From contig NC_081180.1 in the NCBI RefSeq assembly GCF_029867415.1, positions 148,304,731 through 148,368,730 of the forward strand: 64,000 nucleotides of DNA, given 5' to 3'. Position numbers and translations under genes: made by a program. Numbering within the stretch: the first letter of the stretch is position 1; every line of letters begins with the position of its first letter. Source of the DNA: Vicia villosa. Taxonomy: Eukaryota; Streptophyta; Magnoliopsida; Fabales; Fabaceae. The notes below the pieces were generated by a model. That model was not told where the DNA came from. It did not search any database and saw only the letters and a program-made list of their open reading frames with translations. Shown here in pieces: positions 46,318 to 57,901 of this stretch.

Positions 46318-46606
46318 TTGCTTGAATTTTTATTAACGTTACATTTTTAGGGAACATTCAATAAATGTAGTCAGTTGTTAGAAATATTGCAACCAGTAGA
46401 AAACGTCCCCAATGCTTTCTAAGGGGACATTTATAGGACGTTGCAAAATCAGTAAACGTAGCCATAAAGAGTTTAGGGGACATTTATAAATTGTTGTAAA
46501 AATATTGTTGGCATCAAGTGTAAAACGTTGCCAGAAATACATTTTTGGCAACAATTTTGACATGTTGCTTAAAAAAGTGTTGCTAGAGATAACAAATGTT
46601 GTAGTG

Positions 46607-46930
46607 TCGTAGAAGTTACACTTGGAATTCACAATTTTACCGGTAACCAACCATTTCCATGCCGTGAATTTTATATCCCACACACAGTCGTCCATATTAC
46701 AACTCCCTTCTTTGAAAATCACTTCATTCCTTAACTTCCATATACTCCACACCACCGTCGTCCAAATAATCCCCTCCTTTATCCTACTATTACAGAACCT
46801 CCTAAAACTATTCCCCCACGATAAGAAATTATTCCAAACGCTTGAATCGAACCCCGGCGACCACCCCAACCATTGGAATATATTTCTCCAAACCAAAACA
46901 GAAAACAGACAGTAGAACAGGAGATGATCA
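46607..46930 (-). pseudogene. LINE ORF2 C-terminal tail
   Basis: After a frameshift near 46930 the ORF2 tail continues as WRNIFQWLGW and TTVVWSIWKLRNEVIFKEG, the conserved C-terminal segment of plant LINE proteins. It is cut by the CACTA insertion at 46606. It is a continuation of the zinc-finger region, not a separate gene. Confidence 0.75.
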
Positions 46931-47250
46931 ACTCAAGGGCATTCAAACAAAAAACGCAATTATAATCAGAATTTGGGACCGAAATACCTCGTCTAAGCAG
47001 CTGCTCTTTGGTTGCAGCTCTGTCAAGAAAGCACCTCCAAATGAAAGCTCTCACTTTGAAAGGCACGTCGGTAGTCCACAAAATACTGAGAGCTCTCTTT
47101 AAATCGACATCCAAATCCTCCACCTCCGCACTACCTGCCATCATGTCGTACCCTCCTTTTGAAGTATAACCTGAATCCACATCAACTCTCCAAACCATTA
47201 TGTCCGGTAAGTTTCTAATCGGCGCAATCGACTCTAAAAGCGATAATAAA
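46931..47250 (-). pseudogene. LINE zf-RVT zinc-binding region
   Basis: The reading frame contains MVWRVDVDSGYTSKGGYDMM, VPFKVRAFIWRCFLDRAATK and CVFCLNALE, which match the zinc-binding RT-associated domain (zf-RVT) found after RT in plant LINEs. It is in the same frame as RT, but about 100 bases between them (47240-47345) read correctly only in another frame. That implies two compensating indels. Confidence 0.8.
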
Positions 47251-47330
47251 ATATGTTGTCCAGTAACAGAAATACCTCCCTAAGCAATATTATCGAAAAC
47301 CATATCTCCCCACTCCTAGATAAAACCGTT

Positions 47331-49703
47331 TCACCTCCCCATCTCTGATAATTTATTACCCTTTGAGTTGCTGATGGCATAACAATCCGGGAAAGCATCC
47401 CTAAGACTATAGTCGCCACACAAAATCGATTCCCAAAACAAAATCCTGTCTCCCTGCCCGTGCTCATAAGAGACGTTACCTAACAGAATCGGCAAAGCAT
47501 AATCTTGATCAAGCTTTATGATGTTATTCCACCAAGCTGAATTTATCTTAGAACCGCCTGTTACCGAACCGCCTGTTACTGCAAACAGAATATTACCGTA
47601 CCTCGCCTCCAGCACCTTCAGCCACAATTCATCCTTGCCCTTCAAAATTCTCCAAACCCACTTAAGTAATAAAGCCTTGTTAAAAACTTTGACATTTTTC
47701 ACCCCTAAACCACCCTTCTCCATAGACTGAAAAATTCTCTCCCAACCAACCCAGTGAACCTTTCTCTTGCCCTCCTTTTCTCCCCATAAGAAACTAGTTT
47801 GGATTCTTAGAATTTCCCTACACACCTTCTTAGGAGCCCTGTGGAACGAAAGCTGATAAATAGCGATGCTCGAGAGAACCGATTTCAGCAAAGTGATACG
47901 GCCTCCTAAGCTTAGGAATTTGTTTTTACAATTGTCCAACTTCCTTTTAATCTTCTGAATCAACGGATTCCAAGAATAACAAAGCCCCATGTTGCACCCT
48001 ATCGGTATACCGAGAAAGTTGAAAGAGCTTGAATCAATCCTGCAAGATAGAAAATAGGTTGCAGCCTCCAGAAAGCGGTCACTGGTATGGATTCCTGTCA
48101 ACCTGCATTTATTGTAATTCACTCCTAGGCCCGATACGATTTCGAAAGATCTTAGCATATCTTTTAAAGCCCAAATCTGTTTCCAAGAAGCAGGCCCCAA
48201 CAATAGTGTGTCGTCTGCAAATTGAATAATGTCAACTTCACTCTCCATCCCCACCTTAATACCTTGAAACTCATCTACAGACACTGTTTTCTTAATAATA
48301 CCGGAAAGACCTTCAGCTGCAAGAACGAACAAGAAAGGCGATAAGGGATCTCCTTGACGGAGACCTCTACCGACTTTGAATTCCTTGGTTGCGCTTCCGT
48401 TCACCAAAACGGACATCCAACTCGAGAAGACCGTTGCGTTCATCCAATTCATCCAACGATTACCAAAACCCATCCTCCTCATGACGAACTTCAGATAGTC
48501 CCAACAAACACGGCCGTACGCCTTCTCGAAGTCGACTTTGAAAAGTAAGGAACTTTGCTTCGATTTCTTTGCATAATCCAAAACCTCATTAGCAATCAAA
48601 ACTCCGTCGAGGATTTTCCTCCCTGGCACAAACGCACTCTGAGACTCCGAAACTATGGTTCCCAAGACCACTTTCAGTCTTGCTGCCAGCACTTTCACCA
48701 AAACCTTGTAAATGCAACCAACGAGGCATATCGGCCTATAATCGCCTAAATCCAAGGGATTTTCTCTTTTCGGGATAAGAGTAAGAAAAGAAGACGAAAT
48801 TGCCTTGGATAAAGTTACCGTCGAATGAAAATCCATGAAGAGCCTTATGAAATCAGATTTCAAAAAACTCCAGCATTTCTTGATGAAGTTGAGGTTGAAA
48901 CCGTCCGGGCGAGGACTTTTAGAGCCCTCGCAATCCCACACAGCATTCCAAATCTCAGACTCGGTAAAAGACACCTCTAGCATACTAACTTCCTCTTCAG
49001 ATAAGGCCTTAAAACTGATTCCATTCAACACAGGCCTGTTGAAATCAGTTTCAAAATAAAGCTTCGCGTAAAAATTCCTCACCTCCTCTTTTATCTCTGC
49101 AACTGATTCCAGCATACCTCCTGTCGAAACGAAAGGGACTAAATGGTTTCTTCTATATCTATCCTTCAAGCAATTGTGAAAAAACCGAGAGTTTAGATCC
49201 CCTTTGCAAGCCCACTCTGATCTGCTTTTCTGCATAACTAAACTATCTTTCAAAGACAAATTCTGCCATAACTTAGAAACAGCTTCAATCCTCTTCACCA
49301 CTATCTCCTTGATCATAACCTCCTTACAGCTCTCGAGCAAGGAATCCACCTCATTAATGACATTAATGCCTTCGTCTATGTCTAAATCCAATCTTTTGAA
49401 AAATTCCCTGTTCCATATGCTAAGGCGAAATTTGAGCAACCTCAGCTTCTCCTTTACTACATAGTCACTTCTGTACCCGATGTCTAAAGGCTTCCACTCC
49501 TGTTCAGCAAAGGATAAAAAAGCTCCATTGTCGAACCAAGCGTCCTTAACACGGAAAGGTTTGGGACACCAATCGTGATGATCGATAGATAGCCAAATCG
49601 GACAATGGTCTGATATGTCTCTCTTGTCAATGAATTTCCCTACAATTCCCCGATCTGAAATCAAAGAATTAGATAAAAGGAACCTGTCAATTCTGCTCAT
49701 CAA
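47331..49703 (-). CDS. LINE reverse transcriptase
   Basis: This is a long open frame of 790 residues. Motifs in order: HCPIWLSID (33-41, end of endonuclease), SKSPRPDGFN (261-270), SSFLTLIPKREN (304-315), YRPICLVGCIYKVLVKVLA (322-340), SAFVPGRKILDG (356-367), LFKVDFEKAYGRV with the first catalytic Asp (387-399), GRGLRQGDPLSPFLF (445-459) and IQFADDTLLLG with the catalytic Asp pair (493-503). The usual KAYD is KAYG here, and the usual GPDG is RPDG. The enzyme would copy LINE RNA at nicked target DNA. It continues the endonuclease frame upstream, separated by one stop. Confidence 0.9.
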   Translation of the reverse strand: MMSRIDRFLLSNSLISDRGIVGKFIDKRDISDHCPIWLSIDHHDWCPKPFRVKDAWFDNGAFLSFAEQEWKPLDIGYRSDYVVKEKLRLLKFRLSIWNREFFKRLDLDIDEGINVINEVDSLLESCKEVMIKEIVVKRIEAVSKLWQNLSLKDSLVMQKSRSEWACKGDLNSRFFHNCLKDRYRRNHLVPFVSTGGMLESVAEIKEEVRNFYAKLYFETDFNRPVLNGISFKALSEEEVSMLEVSFTESEIWNAVWDCEGSKSPRPDGFNLNFIKKCWSFLKSDFIRLFMDFHSTVTLSKAISSSFLTLIPKRENPLDLGDYRPICLVGCIYKVLVKVLAARLKVVLGTIVSESQSAFVPGRKILDGVLIANEVLDYAKKSKQSSLLFKVDFEKAYGRVCWDYLKFVMRRMGFGNRWMNWMNATVFSSWMSVLVNGSATKEFKVGRGLRQGDPLSPFLFVLAAEGLSGIIKKTVSVDEFQGIKVGMESEVDIIQFADDTLLLGPASWKQIWALKDMLRSFEIVSGLGVNYNKCRLTGIHTSDRFLEAATYFLSCRIDSSSFNFLGIPIGCNMGLCYSWNPLIQKIKRKLDNCKNKFLSLGGRITLLKSVLSSIAIYQLSFHRAPKKVCREILRIQTSFLWGEKEGKRKVHWVGWERIFQSMEKGGLGVKNVKVFNKALLLKWVWRILKGKDELWLKVLEARYGNILFAVTGGSVTGGSKINSAWWNNIIKLDQDYALPILLGNVSYEHGQGDRILFWESILCGDYSLRDAFPDCYAISNSKGNKLSEMGR

Positions 49704-49745
49704 AGTTCCGTCCCTACTGTACCAGCTAAAAGCCTTCCCTTTGCA

Positions 49746-50375
49746 CTACACATCAATAAGAGTTGTAGCTGAAATAAAATCTGCAAAATCCCTCATTTCC
49801 GTCCTTCTACCGTGAAGCTTAGAGTTGTGCCTTTCCCTACTATTCGTGATCGCGTTGAAATCCCCTCCTAAACACCATTCCCCATCTGTATACTTAGATT
49901 TAAGCTCAAGTAATTCCTTCCAAAGCTTCCTTTTGAGATGAATAAAACAGGAGGAATAGACATTAACAACATAATAAAGCTTTCCTTTTCTGATTAATTT
50001 TATACCTAAGTAACCTTCTCCCTTGAAACTGTTCAGAACCACACAAGAATCTTCCCTCCACAAAGTTATCAAACCACCTGAAGCATCCTGGGAACTAGAA
50101 AAAGACCATCCCACATTCTCCTTTGGCCACAAGCTCTTGATAACACTGACATCGAAGATCGCTAATTTAGATTCCTGAATAAGGAAGATATCTGCCTTGC
50201 CTTTGATCAGAATCTGGCTAACCCGCTTCCTCTTTAGGATGCTACCTCCACCCCTTATGTTGAAAGAGCCAATAATCATGAGCCCAAATTTTTGCCAATA
50301 ATCGGAGAAGGATTGGGAGATTCGGATAAAGAAGATGCCCGCAGAGAGATATCTTACATTACTTTCAAAACTGGG
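49746..50375 (-). pseudogene. LINE APE-type endonuclease
   Basis: From MIIGSFNIRGGG the domain shows SFNIRG, LIQESK with the metal-binding Glu, and CLGGDFNAI with the Asp/Asn pair, as in APE-like endonucleases of L1 elements. An in-frame TAG at 49746-49748 ends it, and the same frame then continues (CKGKAFSWYSRDG, MSRIDRFLLS) into the RT. The frame is open upstream to 50375, where the chimeric Ogre interrupts it. Confidence 0.88.
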
Positions 50376-50390
50376 TGTAATACGGTGAAC

Positions 50391-50408
50391 TGGCGACTCT
50401 GCTGGGGA
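50391..50408 (+). other. Forward PBS at abnormal left end
   Basis: TGGCGACTCTGCTGGGGA is identical to the PBS at 12718 and to the reverse one at 54857. It follows directly after the 15-base LTR terminus without the usual GAAC-preceded LTR 3' end. Bases after it (TTTTTGGCTTCTGC) differ from those after the reverse PBS (TCTATTCGAATAAA). Confidence 0.88.
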
Positions 50409-52285
50409 TTTTTGGCTTCTGCTTAGGGATGAGAGCCATTTTAATGATTGATCTTGATGTATCCTGACTGGGGATAAGAGAGATGAATAACCTTGTTTGG
50501 AGAAGAGAAAAATAATCGGGGAATCGGCAGTGTCGAAAATGTAAAACTTCGTTAAGTCTTTGTTGGGACAAGAATATTTAAAGGTATATTTTCTTAATGA
50601 TTACTTTGTGGGGATATGATTCGGTGAAACCAGCTTTGTGGGAAGATATGGATGTCTTGAATGTTGCCCCCAGTGATTATAGCACTTGCCATTCCTGGAC
50701 TCGTACTGATTGGAAAACACCAATGAGTATTGATCGAAGTGTTGAACATGCCTTGCATAGCTTTGCCCCATCTATTAGGGAATTTGAAGAGATTCGCCTC
50801 GCGAGGACCTTATGAGATGTGTACTATGGGTGACATGCCCCTAGTACTTAGTATGATGCCACTGACTGATCGGGAAGTAGCTTCAGACCCACTTGGGTGC
50901 ATGCCCCTGATTGTTTGACGTTTCTGAGTGATTCTCTGAATCTTGACCTGATTGTCTCAGATTGACTGGTCGAAGCATGTCATGCCCCCTGTATTCATTG
51001 ACTTCTAATCAACTGAGTCGGTTATGAGAGATGTTGCTACCGAGATAGTTTCGTCTGTCGGGATGACTTTTAGTCATTAGTTGTACCCTGTGCAGATTCT
51101 TTCTGATGCTAACACTTGAAATTATGTAGCAGAATATGTTTAATAATGAGTTCATGAGATGCAATGCATATGTCTGTCTTGAGTTTTTTGAAAAACATTA
51201 AAACAGGAGATGTAAAAGCGTGATGTTTATAAAAACGTGATATTTGTAAAAACGAAATATCAACTCAGCATTTTTGGTAAACCTTAAGGAGTCAGGATAC
51301 CTTTTGGTGATAGTATGCTTTCGAACTAACCATGCTTCAGTTAGGACTTTCAAGGGTTGTAACGTGGCTTGGCTCACAGTTTAAGAAACAAAGGATAATG
51401 GCTCAAAGTTTATCTGTACCCATCCCAATCTTCGTGATGTTCTTCGATCCTATGCTCAGTTAATTCTGTGTTTAAGCCTTTATCAAAGCTTGAAGTTGTA
51501 ACATTGATGTTTGATGATGGTTAAAGTATCAGAGGTTTAATTTGGACAGGCAGTCATCCTTTGTCGTAATACTTTCTTTTGTCGAGGATTTGTAGTGACC
51601 TCTTTTGAAAAGTTTTCTTTTGTCGAAGATTTTTAGCAACCTCCTTTTTGACTTTGTTATCCCTAACTTTTGCCTGAACTGTTTATTTTGAGATTACAGT
51701 CAGCGGGATGTTTCAATTTCATATAAGTCTCCTTCGTAGGTTTTGACTTAATAGTTCTTTTCTTTTGATAGATATTAATTGCCTGACTTAATGATTACGG
51801 GAAACCATCATTATTTGTGTAAAAGCGTACTGGCATGACTGAGTTAACTGAGTAACTACCCTGCCCCAGGTTATGATTAAAGGGTTTCAATTTGCACGTG
51901 AAAGAAAACTCCTACATCTTAGGCTCAAAGGGGTTGACGAGCGATTAACATCCTTATATCTCCAATGTTTAGAAATTGAAACAATGCCTATACATCGTCA
52001 GCATAGTCTGTTCAAAAGCACATTGTATGAAGTTGCGGTATCGTTTTCGTCATCCTCCCTTAAAAGACTTACAGCTTAGCAGGAGTTGAATATCACAAAG
52101 CATATGCAAAGTAAAGACATAATTTAAAATGAGTGATTGCGAAATAATTTATTCAAGACAAACATATGCAATGCACTAATGATGATTATTGAAACAGATA
52201 ATGTTTATCATATGTCGAATGTTTAAACAAACAGAAAGGAAAATTTGCAAATAAAAGTAAATCTAATGATTCGAAAGACATCCTT
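50409..52285 (+). other. Forward Ogre-like leader segment in chimeric insertion
   Basis: Non-coding or weakly coding sequence continuing from the forward PBS. A 72-codon ORF (50597-50815) is not recognised. 'tttgtcgaggatttgtagtgacctc' and 'tttgtcgaagatttttagcaacctc' near 51590 and 51635 form a small direct repeat. Somewhere near 52085-52285 polarity changes to the reverse gag, but I cannot place that junction exactly. Confidence 0.5.
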
Positions 52286-53691
52286 CTAGCCATCCACAGC
52301 ATCAGCAGTCTTGTTGTGATTAGGCATGGGAGCAGTGATCACGTTAGGGGTTGCAGGAGGGTCGAACTCAATTTCGCCTGCGTCGATCATATCTTGAATC
52401 TTGTTCTTCAATGGCCAACAATTCTCTGTGTCATGTCCAGGACTATTAGAATGATATGCGCACCTCACATTGGGTTTATAGCTAGGAGCAAAGGTGTTAG
52501 GATTCTTAGGAGGATCCCTCAGGGTAACCAAATTTGCCTTTAGCAGATGTTGTAAGGCTTGGGCTAGCGACATATTGATCTTTGTGAATTGACGCCTGGG
52601 TGTGTCTTGTTTGTTTTGATAACCTTGTTGAGGCGCCAGTGTGGAGATCAGAACTGCCCCAATAGATTGGTCATGGTTTCTCCTTTTCTGCCCATACACA
52701 GCATTGGAATCTGATTTCCCATTGAAATGCTTCTTTGTAACACCTGAGGATGTAGCCACTTGAATCTTACCACTTCGGATGCCACTCTCGACACGTTCCC
52801 CAATCAGTATAAGTTCAGTGAATCCAGATGATGAACTTCCTAGCAAATGACTATAGAAAGGACCGGTCAGTGTACTCATGAACATATCTACCAACTCTCT
52901 GTCAGCTAAGGGAGGTTGAACTCTTCCAGCCAGGTCTCTCCACTTTTGAGCATACTCCTTGAAACTTTCGTTAGAACCCATAGACATGCTTTGTAGTTCC
53001 ATGCGGGTTGGCGCGAGGTCAGCATTGTATTGGTATTGCATATAGAAAGCAGTTGTCAAGTCTTCCCATGTATGAATGTTGGTACCCTCTAGTTGATAGT
53101 ACCCCTGTAGTTGAGTTCCAGATAAGCTCTCTTGAAAAAAGTGGATCCATAGCATCTTGTCAGCAGTATGAGGCTGAATCTTCCTCACATAGGACTTTAA
53201 GTGCAACTTAGGACAGGAGACTCCGTCATATTTAGCAAAGGTCGGAGTCTTGAACTTCGGAGGGATAACCACTCCAGGGATGCGTCCTAACTCCCCAAAA
53301 TCTAACCCAGGTACCTTCCAAATCTCCATGGCTTTCATACGTTCTTCCAGCAGTTTGTATTTGTCATCAGGATGTTCGTCCTCATGGTAATAGTCCTCTT
53401 CTTCCTCAGAGGTTTGACAGAATCGTGGTTGCTTTTTGCATCAGTTTTGACACTAGCATCATCGTCTTGTTCATCGTCGTCTTCCTTAGAAACCTTGACA
53501 TCTTCAGCTTTCTTGAGTGGTCCTCGGAATCTTCTTCCCATGTTAAGGACACCCCCAGATCTTCTGGTCTTTTTCTCCTTCTTGGTCAGGAGGGTTTTCA
53601 GCTCGTCTTGTCCCTTGGACAAGTTCAGAATCAAAGCTTGGAACTGGGCATTCTGAGCCTGAAGGTCTTTGACTGATTGCTCGAGATCCAT
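52286..53691 (-). pseudogene. Ogre-type gag, one frameshift
   Basis: The N-terminal frame (from MDLEQSVKDLQAQNAQFQAL at 53691) is coiled-coil-like, then basic and acidic. A one-base indel near 53410 shifts to the main frame, with YKLLEERMKAMEIWKVPG, the capsid core (FFQESLSGTQLQGYYQLE, WEDLTTAFYMQYQYN, ELQSMSMGSNESFKEYAQKW), and a zinc-knuckle-like CAYHSNSPGHDTENC followed by WPLKNKIQDMIDAGEIEF. This is the typical Ogre/Tat gag order. The ORF ends at 52286 and no protease or RT follows, so pol has been lost. Confidence 0.85.
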
Positions 53692-54856
53692 TGGTGCCGA
53701 AATAAATAGCGAGAGAAGATGAGAGACTTGTTATGGAAACCTGTTATGCGATGTTATGAATGCAAATGCAATGCTTTCAAGGATCTTTAGGAAATTTAGT
53801 TAGCAACGTCGAAAAATGATTTGGTCGCATCTTCGTTTAAAGAGTTCTGATTCTTGGATGTTCTTCTATGGGACGTCCTCCTTTGGGAATCAAGCTCACC
53901 ATACCGAGTGGGTCATGGCCTCTGATTAGGGATACTTCTGAATTTGAAGGTACATGGCTAGAGGAAAATAAATCCTCTTTCCCCTTGATAGGTACTAAGT
54001 CTCTGAATTGGAAGGTATGTGGCCAGAGGAAAATAAATCCTCTTGCCCCTTGATAGGAATTCAGTCCTTGATAAGAGCACCTAAAATTGTGCGCCCTAAA
54101 TCCCTAAGATCCTTGAAAGGGTTGGTTAAATCATGTTATGCTTATGATGTCATGATGTTATGCGAATGCAATGCATCAGGCAAAGCGTAAGATAGTAAGG
54201 ACGAGTGAGTCCCACAAGAAAAACCTGCAAGAAAACCAAAGGGTTAGTAGCAAGCACAGACAAGTCACACAAGTGTCCTTAGGTTTAGAGGCTTGCATGA
54301 AGTTCGTAGGTAAGTACCCTTCCCACTGAAGTTAAGTTGGTTCAACCTGTCCTATATAAAGATCGGGTTCTAGGGAGCTCATATCATTGACCTTTCTTGA
54401 AGGCACTTATTTCAGTTCAGCAATCGAATCACCGACCGAAAATGTCCTGAAAGTCCAGTCCATATGAGTGTAGCATCGAGTATCAACCAACTTCGGTCGG
54501 AACCAAAGCCAGCCATCTCGCTACTTTCTAATAGGCCAAAGTCAAGTTCAACTAGGGTTCTAAGGGCAAATTAGTGCTTAATGACACCACGCAGCAGCCA
54601 AGTGTTTCCTCAAGTCGGATCCCAAGGAACACCAGGACAAACCAATGTGTCACACTAACGATGGCCACCATATCAACCACATCAGTATACGCTGTGCAGT
54701 CTCCTTGGTCTCATGCCATTTACCTAAGGTACTCAGATCCGGGTTAGGATCTTTCACACAAGTAAACCTAAACAGGCCCACAAATATAAAACAAACAATA
54801 CAAACATTTAAAGTGAATCCTAAACTTCAAGGTAACCCCTCTTTTATTCGAATAGA
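53692..54856 (-). other. Reverse Ogre leader (between gag and PBS)
   Basis: Non-coding in the element's sense. Direct repeats of 'ggaaaataaatcctctt' with 'ccccttgatagg' (53961-53991 and 54025-54055) stand out. No ORF is recognised. Confidence 0.55.
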
Positions 54857-54874
54857 TCCCCAGCAGAGTCGCCA
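54857..54874 (-). other. PBS of reverse Ogre
   Basis: On the minus strand TGGCGACTCTGCTGGGGA is preceded by GAAC and the LTR end ...CCGTATTACA. The sequence AGTTC before and GAACT after the LTR terminus form a small inverted repeat around the LTR-PBS junction. Confidence 0.9.
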
Positions 54875-54878
54875 GTTC

Positions 54879-57800
54879 TGTAATACGGTGAACTGACTTT
54901 TAGAAATGTGCGGATAGCAAGAGTCGCCACCGACTTTTATTTTATCCAATTTATAGAAAGGCTAAAAGAACAGAAAAAACCTTTTTGAAAGAGATTGAGT
55001 TCGGGGGGTAAGTTATACAAAGGGAAGGTGTAAGCACCCTTTGTATCCATGGTTATCCATGGGCTCTTAATTGCTTAGCTCACTTTGTTTTCAAAAGATT
55101 TGAATTGTTTGCAAAGTGTCGTGTGTGTTAAGAAAAGATTCGAATAAGAGCTTTAGCTTGTAAATAAGCGTAGTCTTTTGGAAATCGTTTTGAAAAGGAG
55201 GTGTGAAAAGCATTTGATTTTTTATTTGAATGAAGCAAGCATTTAAGAACAATTACCCTTAAGTTATAAAAAATGTTCTTTTAGCTTTTTGGGCGAAAGG
55301 GTCTATCCATACCATGAGAGAGCAGGAAGTCTTTCAATTGGATGTTGAAAGGGTCATCAAGTTATCGTTCGCCATAAGACTGTCCCTTGCCATAAAGAGG
55401 GCACGTAGTCTAAGGGAAGGATATAATAGTCATTAATCTTTTTAGGCAACAGGCGAGGATACCTTAGCAATTGGGACAATCATCATTTACCGAGGCAACT
55501 TCGAGGGACTAGATGATTTTTAATCTCTATAGGCAACCTTGCTTTTAGGTATCCTCGGAATCGAGGGACTTGACTATTTAGTACAATTAGAGGCAACAGA
55601 CAATAGATAATTAAGGCAACAAGGCAACGAGAGGGATTACCCTAAAGGTGTGTGTGTGGCACAATCAGGTGGTTAATTCAGATATTGTTATCTTGTAATT
55701 AGTGATCTAATTCAGTTCAAGGCTTGCACTCCTTAAGATTACTAACCACGCAGTTTAAAAATGCAGGAACTAAAGGCAGAAAAATAAAAGTCCTACGCTA
55801 TTACAGTAAACACCTGCGGGGAAGGGGAAATTAAAAGACGGAAAAATAAGAGGGATCAATAATTAGTAAAAACATCTTCGAATGCCTTAACCTTCCTCGA
55901 ACCCTCGATTGACTCTAAAGAACCCTGATGGCAACCCTGAAAAATGAAGAAGAGAAAGGTAGAAAACTTTTTGTGGCAAATAAAAGGCACTGATAAGAAA
56001 TAAAAGAGGTTCTGAAAAAGGCAAGGTTTTGAAAACATTTAGGGTAAACCCTGATTTTTAGGGAATGAAGGTTTTATAAGAAAGCTCGTCACACTAAGTT
56101 AACGGACAACACCTACCTAAAGATTTCTAGGGTTATCTATGGTTATTGAAATTAAAGGCTAAACCTAATTTGTAAACCTACTAAAGTTTAAAATTAAAAA
56201 AAAATAATTCTAATTATTTAACTCAAAAAAGTAATTAAATTATTTAAGAAAATTAAATGACAATGTTAATTTCAAACTTTTTATGTTAATTATCTAATTA
56301 AACTAAACTAACCTAATTAATAAAAAAACTAATTATTAATTAAAAAACATTCTTAATATTTTGTGAAATAAAAACAAAATAAGCCTTGTGGGAAAATATA
56401 CTAATCCAATTAAAAAAGAAAACCATAATAGAAAAAAAGAGAAAAAAGAAAAAAAAGAAAAAATTTAAAAAAAACAACAAAACAGAACCTGGCTATGATC
56501 TTGTGAGGCAGAGTCCTTGATGGTCCATGGTGGGTGTACGCTCCTGGGCTCTTGGATCTTATTCCATGGAGATCTGATGGTCCACCGCTGAGGGTGTATC
56601 CTGAGGATGCGTGCGATGATCGCACCAAACCTGGAAGTGTGAACCTGCAAAGAAAATTGAACAAAATATTGCTGGGGCTGAGGATCGAACTCAGTCCCTT
56701 CGCTTGCCAAACACTCAACACGCTTCTTGCTCACTGCGTCAGGCTTTTTTAGTTGACATTATAACACACCAAAATAAATATAAAGGAAATACAATGATTA
56801 GTGGGGGCAGTCAAAATAAATTCAGAGTGGGTCCCATGTACCTATTGCGCAGCCAGTAGAAAATAGGGAGAGTGCTTTGAATATTTGACCAGCCACTAGC
56901 GTGTGGGGAGAGAACTTGGGGTTTTGACCAACAAACCACATCGTCACACGTGCCATGCCTTGCCGTCATCTTCTTCCTTTAAACCTGCAAATATTTTAGC
57001 TACGAATTGGCTGCTAATTAGCTATGAGTTCTTCATGCCATGTTCGTGGCTGATTCCTGCAACACATGACTTTAATGAAACAACGTTAAAATAAAAAACT
57101 TAACGGCCAGATCTACTTAATTTTACCCCCTGGTCATGAATATGACCTCCGTTTGGTCAAGAAAGTCGCGCAACCATGAACCCGACGAAGGCATCCTCTC
57201 TTGCCCTAACAATGGTGTTCGACCATTCTTTCATTAAAGCTTTGAAACAAAAGCCTATATCTCTTCTAATACATTCCAGGAACTGGAGGAAACAATTAGC
57301 TTGGGTTAAAACGTACTAAGTAAAGAGATATGAATTTAACAAAAAAACATTAATAGGTGAATCATGTAGCACGAGTTCTGGGCATGGTTACCTCCTATAA
57401 TTCGCTCATGATTACCCTTTAACACCTTGTGAATTGAATGGAACGAGAATTTTGCCCTGGAAGTGGCTGCAAATCATGATATGATGCCACACCTCTTGTG
57501 AGATTTTTTGTGAATTGAAACCCTAGTTTTCTTCCAATTTTCGTCCCCTAATGTCTGATAATGTTAGGTTTATATAGAGGAAGGATTAGGGTTAATATAT
57601 GTTGAGGGAATCAAATAAAAATCAAATCTTTTGATGGTGAGAAATTTGATTGAAAATAGATTGGAAAGTTGCTATTTTTGTATCAATCTCTTGCCAATTC
57701 ACTTTGCCACGAAATTTGCACCTAATATGGAGTATTTGGATGATTGGATTTGATTATAAAATCAAATCTTTGATTTAAAACTAATTATTTCATATTTATG

Positions 57801-57901
57801 TGATTTACTAATATTTAAATGAATTAAAATTCAAATAAATAAAATAAATACTATAAAAATAAAATAATTAGTTTAGGAACATCCATAAAGCCCATGGACA
57901 C
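54879..57901 (-). repeat. 5' LTR of reverse Ogre, U5-side piece
   Basis: In plus coordinates it starts TGTAATACGGTGAAC and runs to the insertion of a related solo LTR; the U3-side piece resumes at 61723. Total LTR length is about 3.88 kb. A TATA box (CTATATAAA, minus strand) lies at 57569-57577 and a weaker tRNA-like module at 56676-56750. Confidence 0.85.
57569..57577 (-). promoter_or_regulatory. TATA box of reverse Ogre LTR
   Basis: The minus strand reads CCTCTATATAAACC, a strong plant TATA box. It is the probable U3 core promoter of this LTR. Confidence 0.6.

Larger units (their letters stand above)
41476..46606. mobile_element. CACTA (En/Spm) transposon, non-autonomous
   Basis: The ends are CACTACAACATTT (41476) and its exact complement ending at 46606, the hallmark of CACTA elements. 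Subterminal regions on both sides carry many copies of GGGGACGTTT and GGCAACGTTT words in both orientations, as expected for transposase-binding subterminal repeats. No transposase domain is seen in 5.1 kb. The flanking triplets (ACT and TCG) do not match, so no clean 3-bp TSD is visible. It sits inside the LINE 3' region. Confidence 0.88.

Noticed and set aside
50597..50815. 72-codon forward ORF after the forward PBS
   Set aside because: No recognisable domain; kept as part of the non-coding leader although an eroded Ogre ORF1 cannot be excluded.
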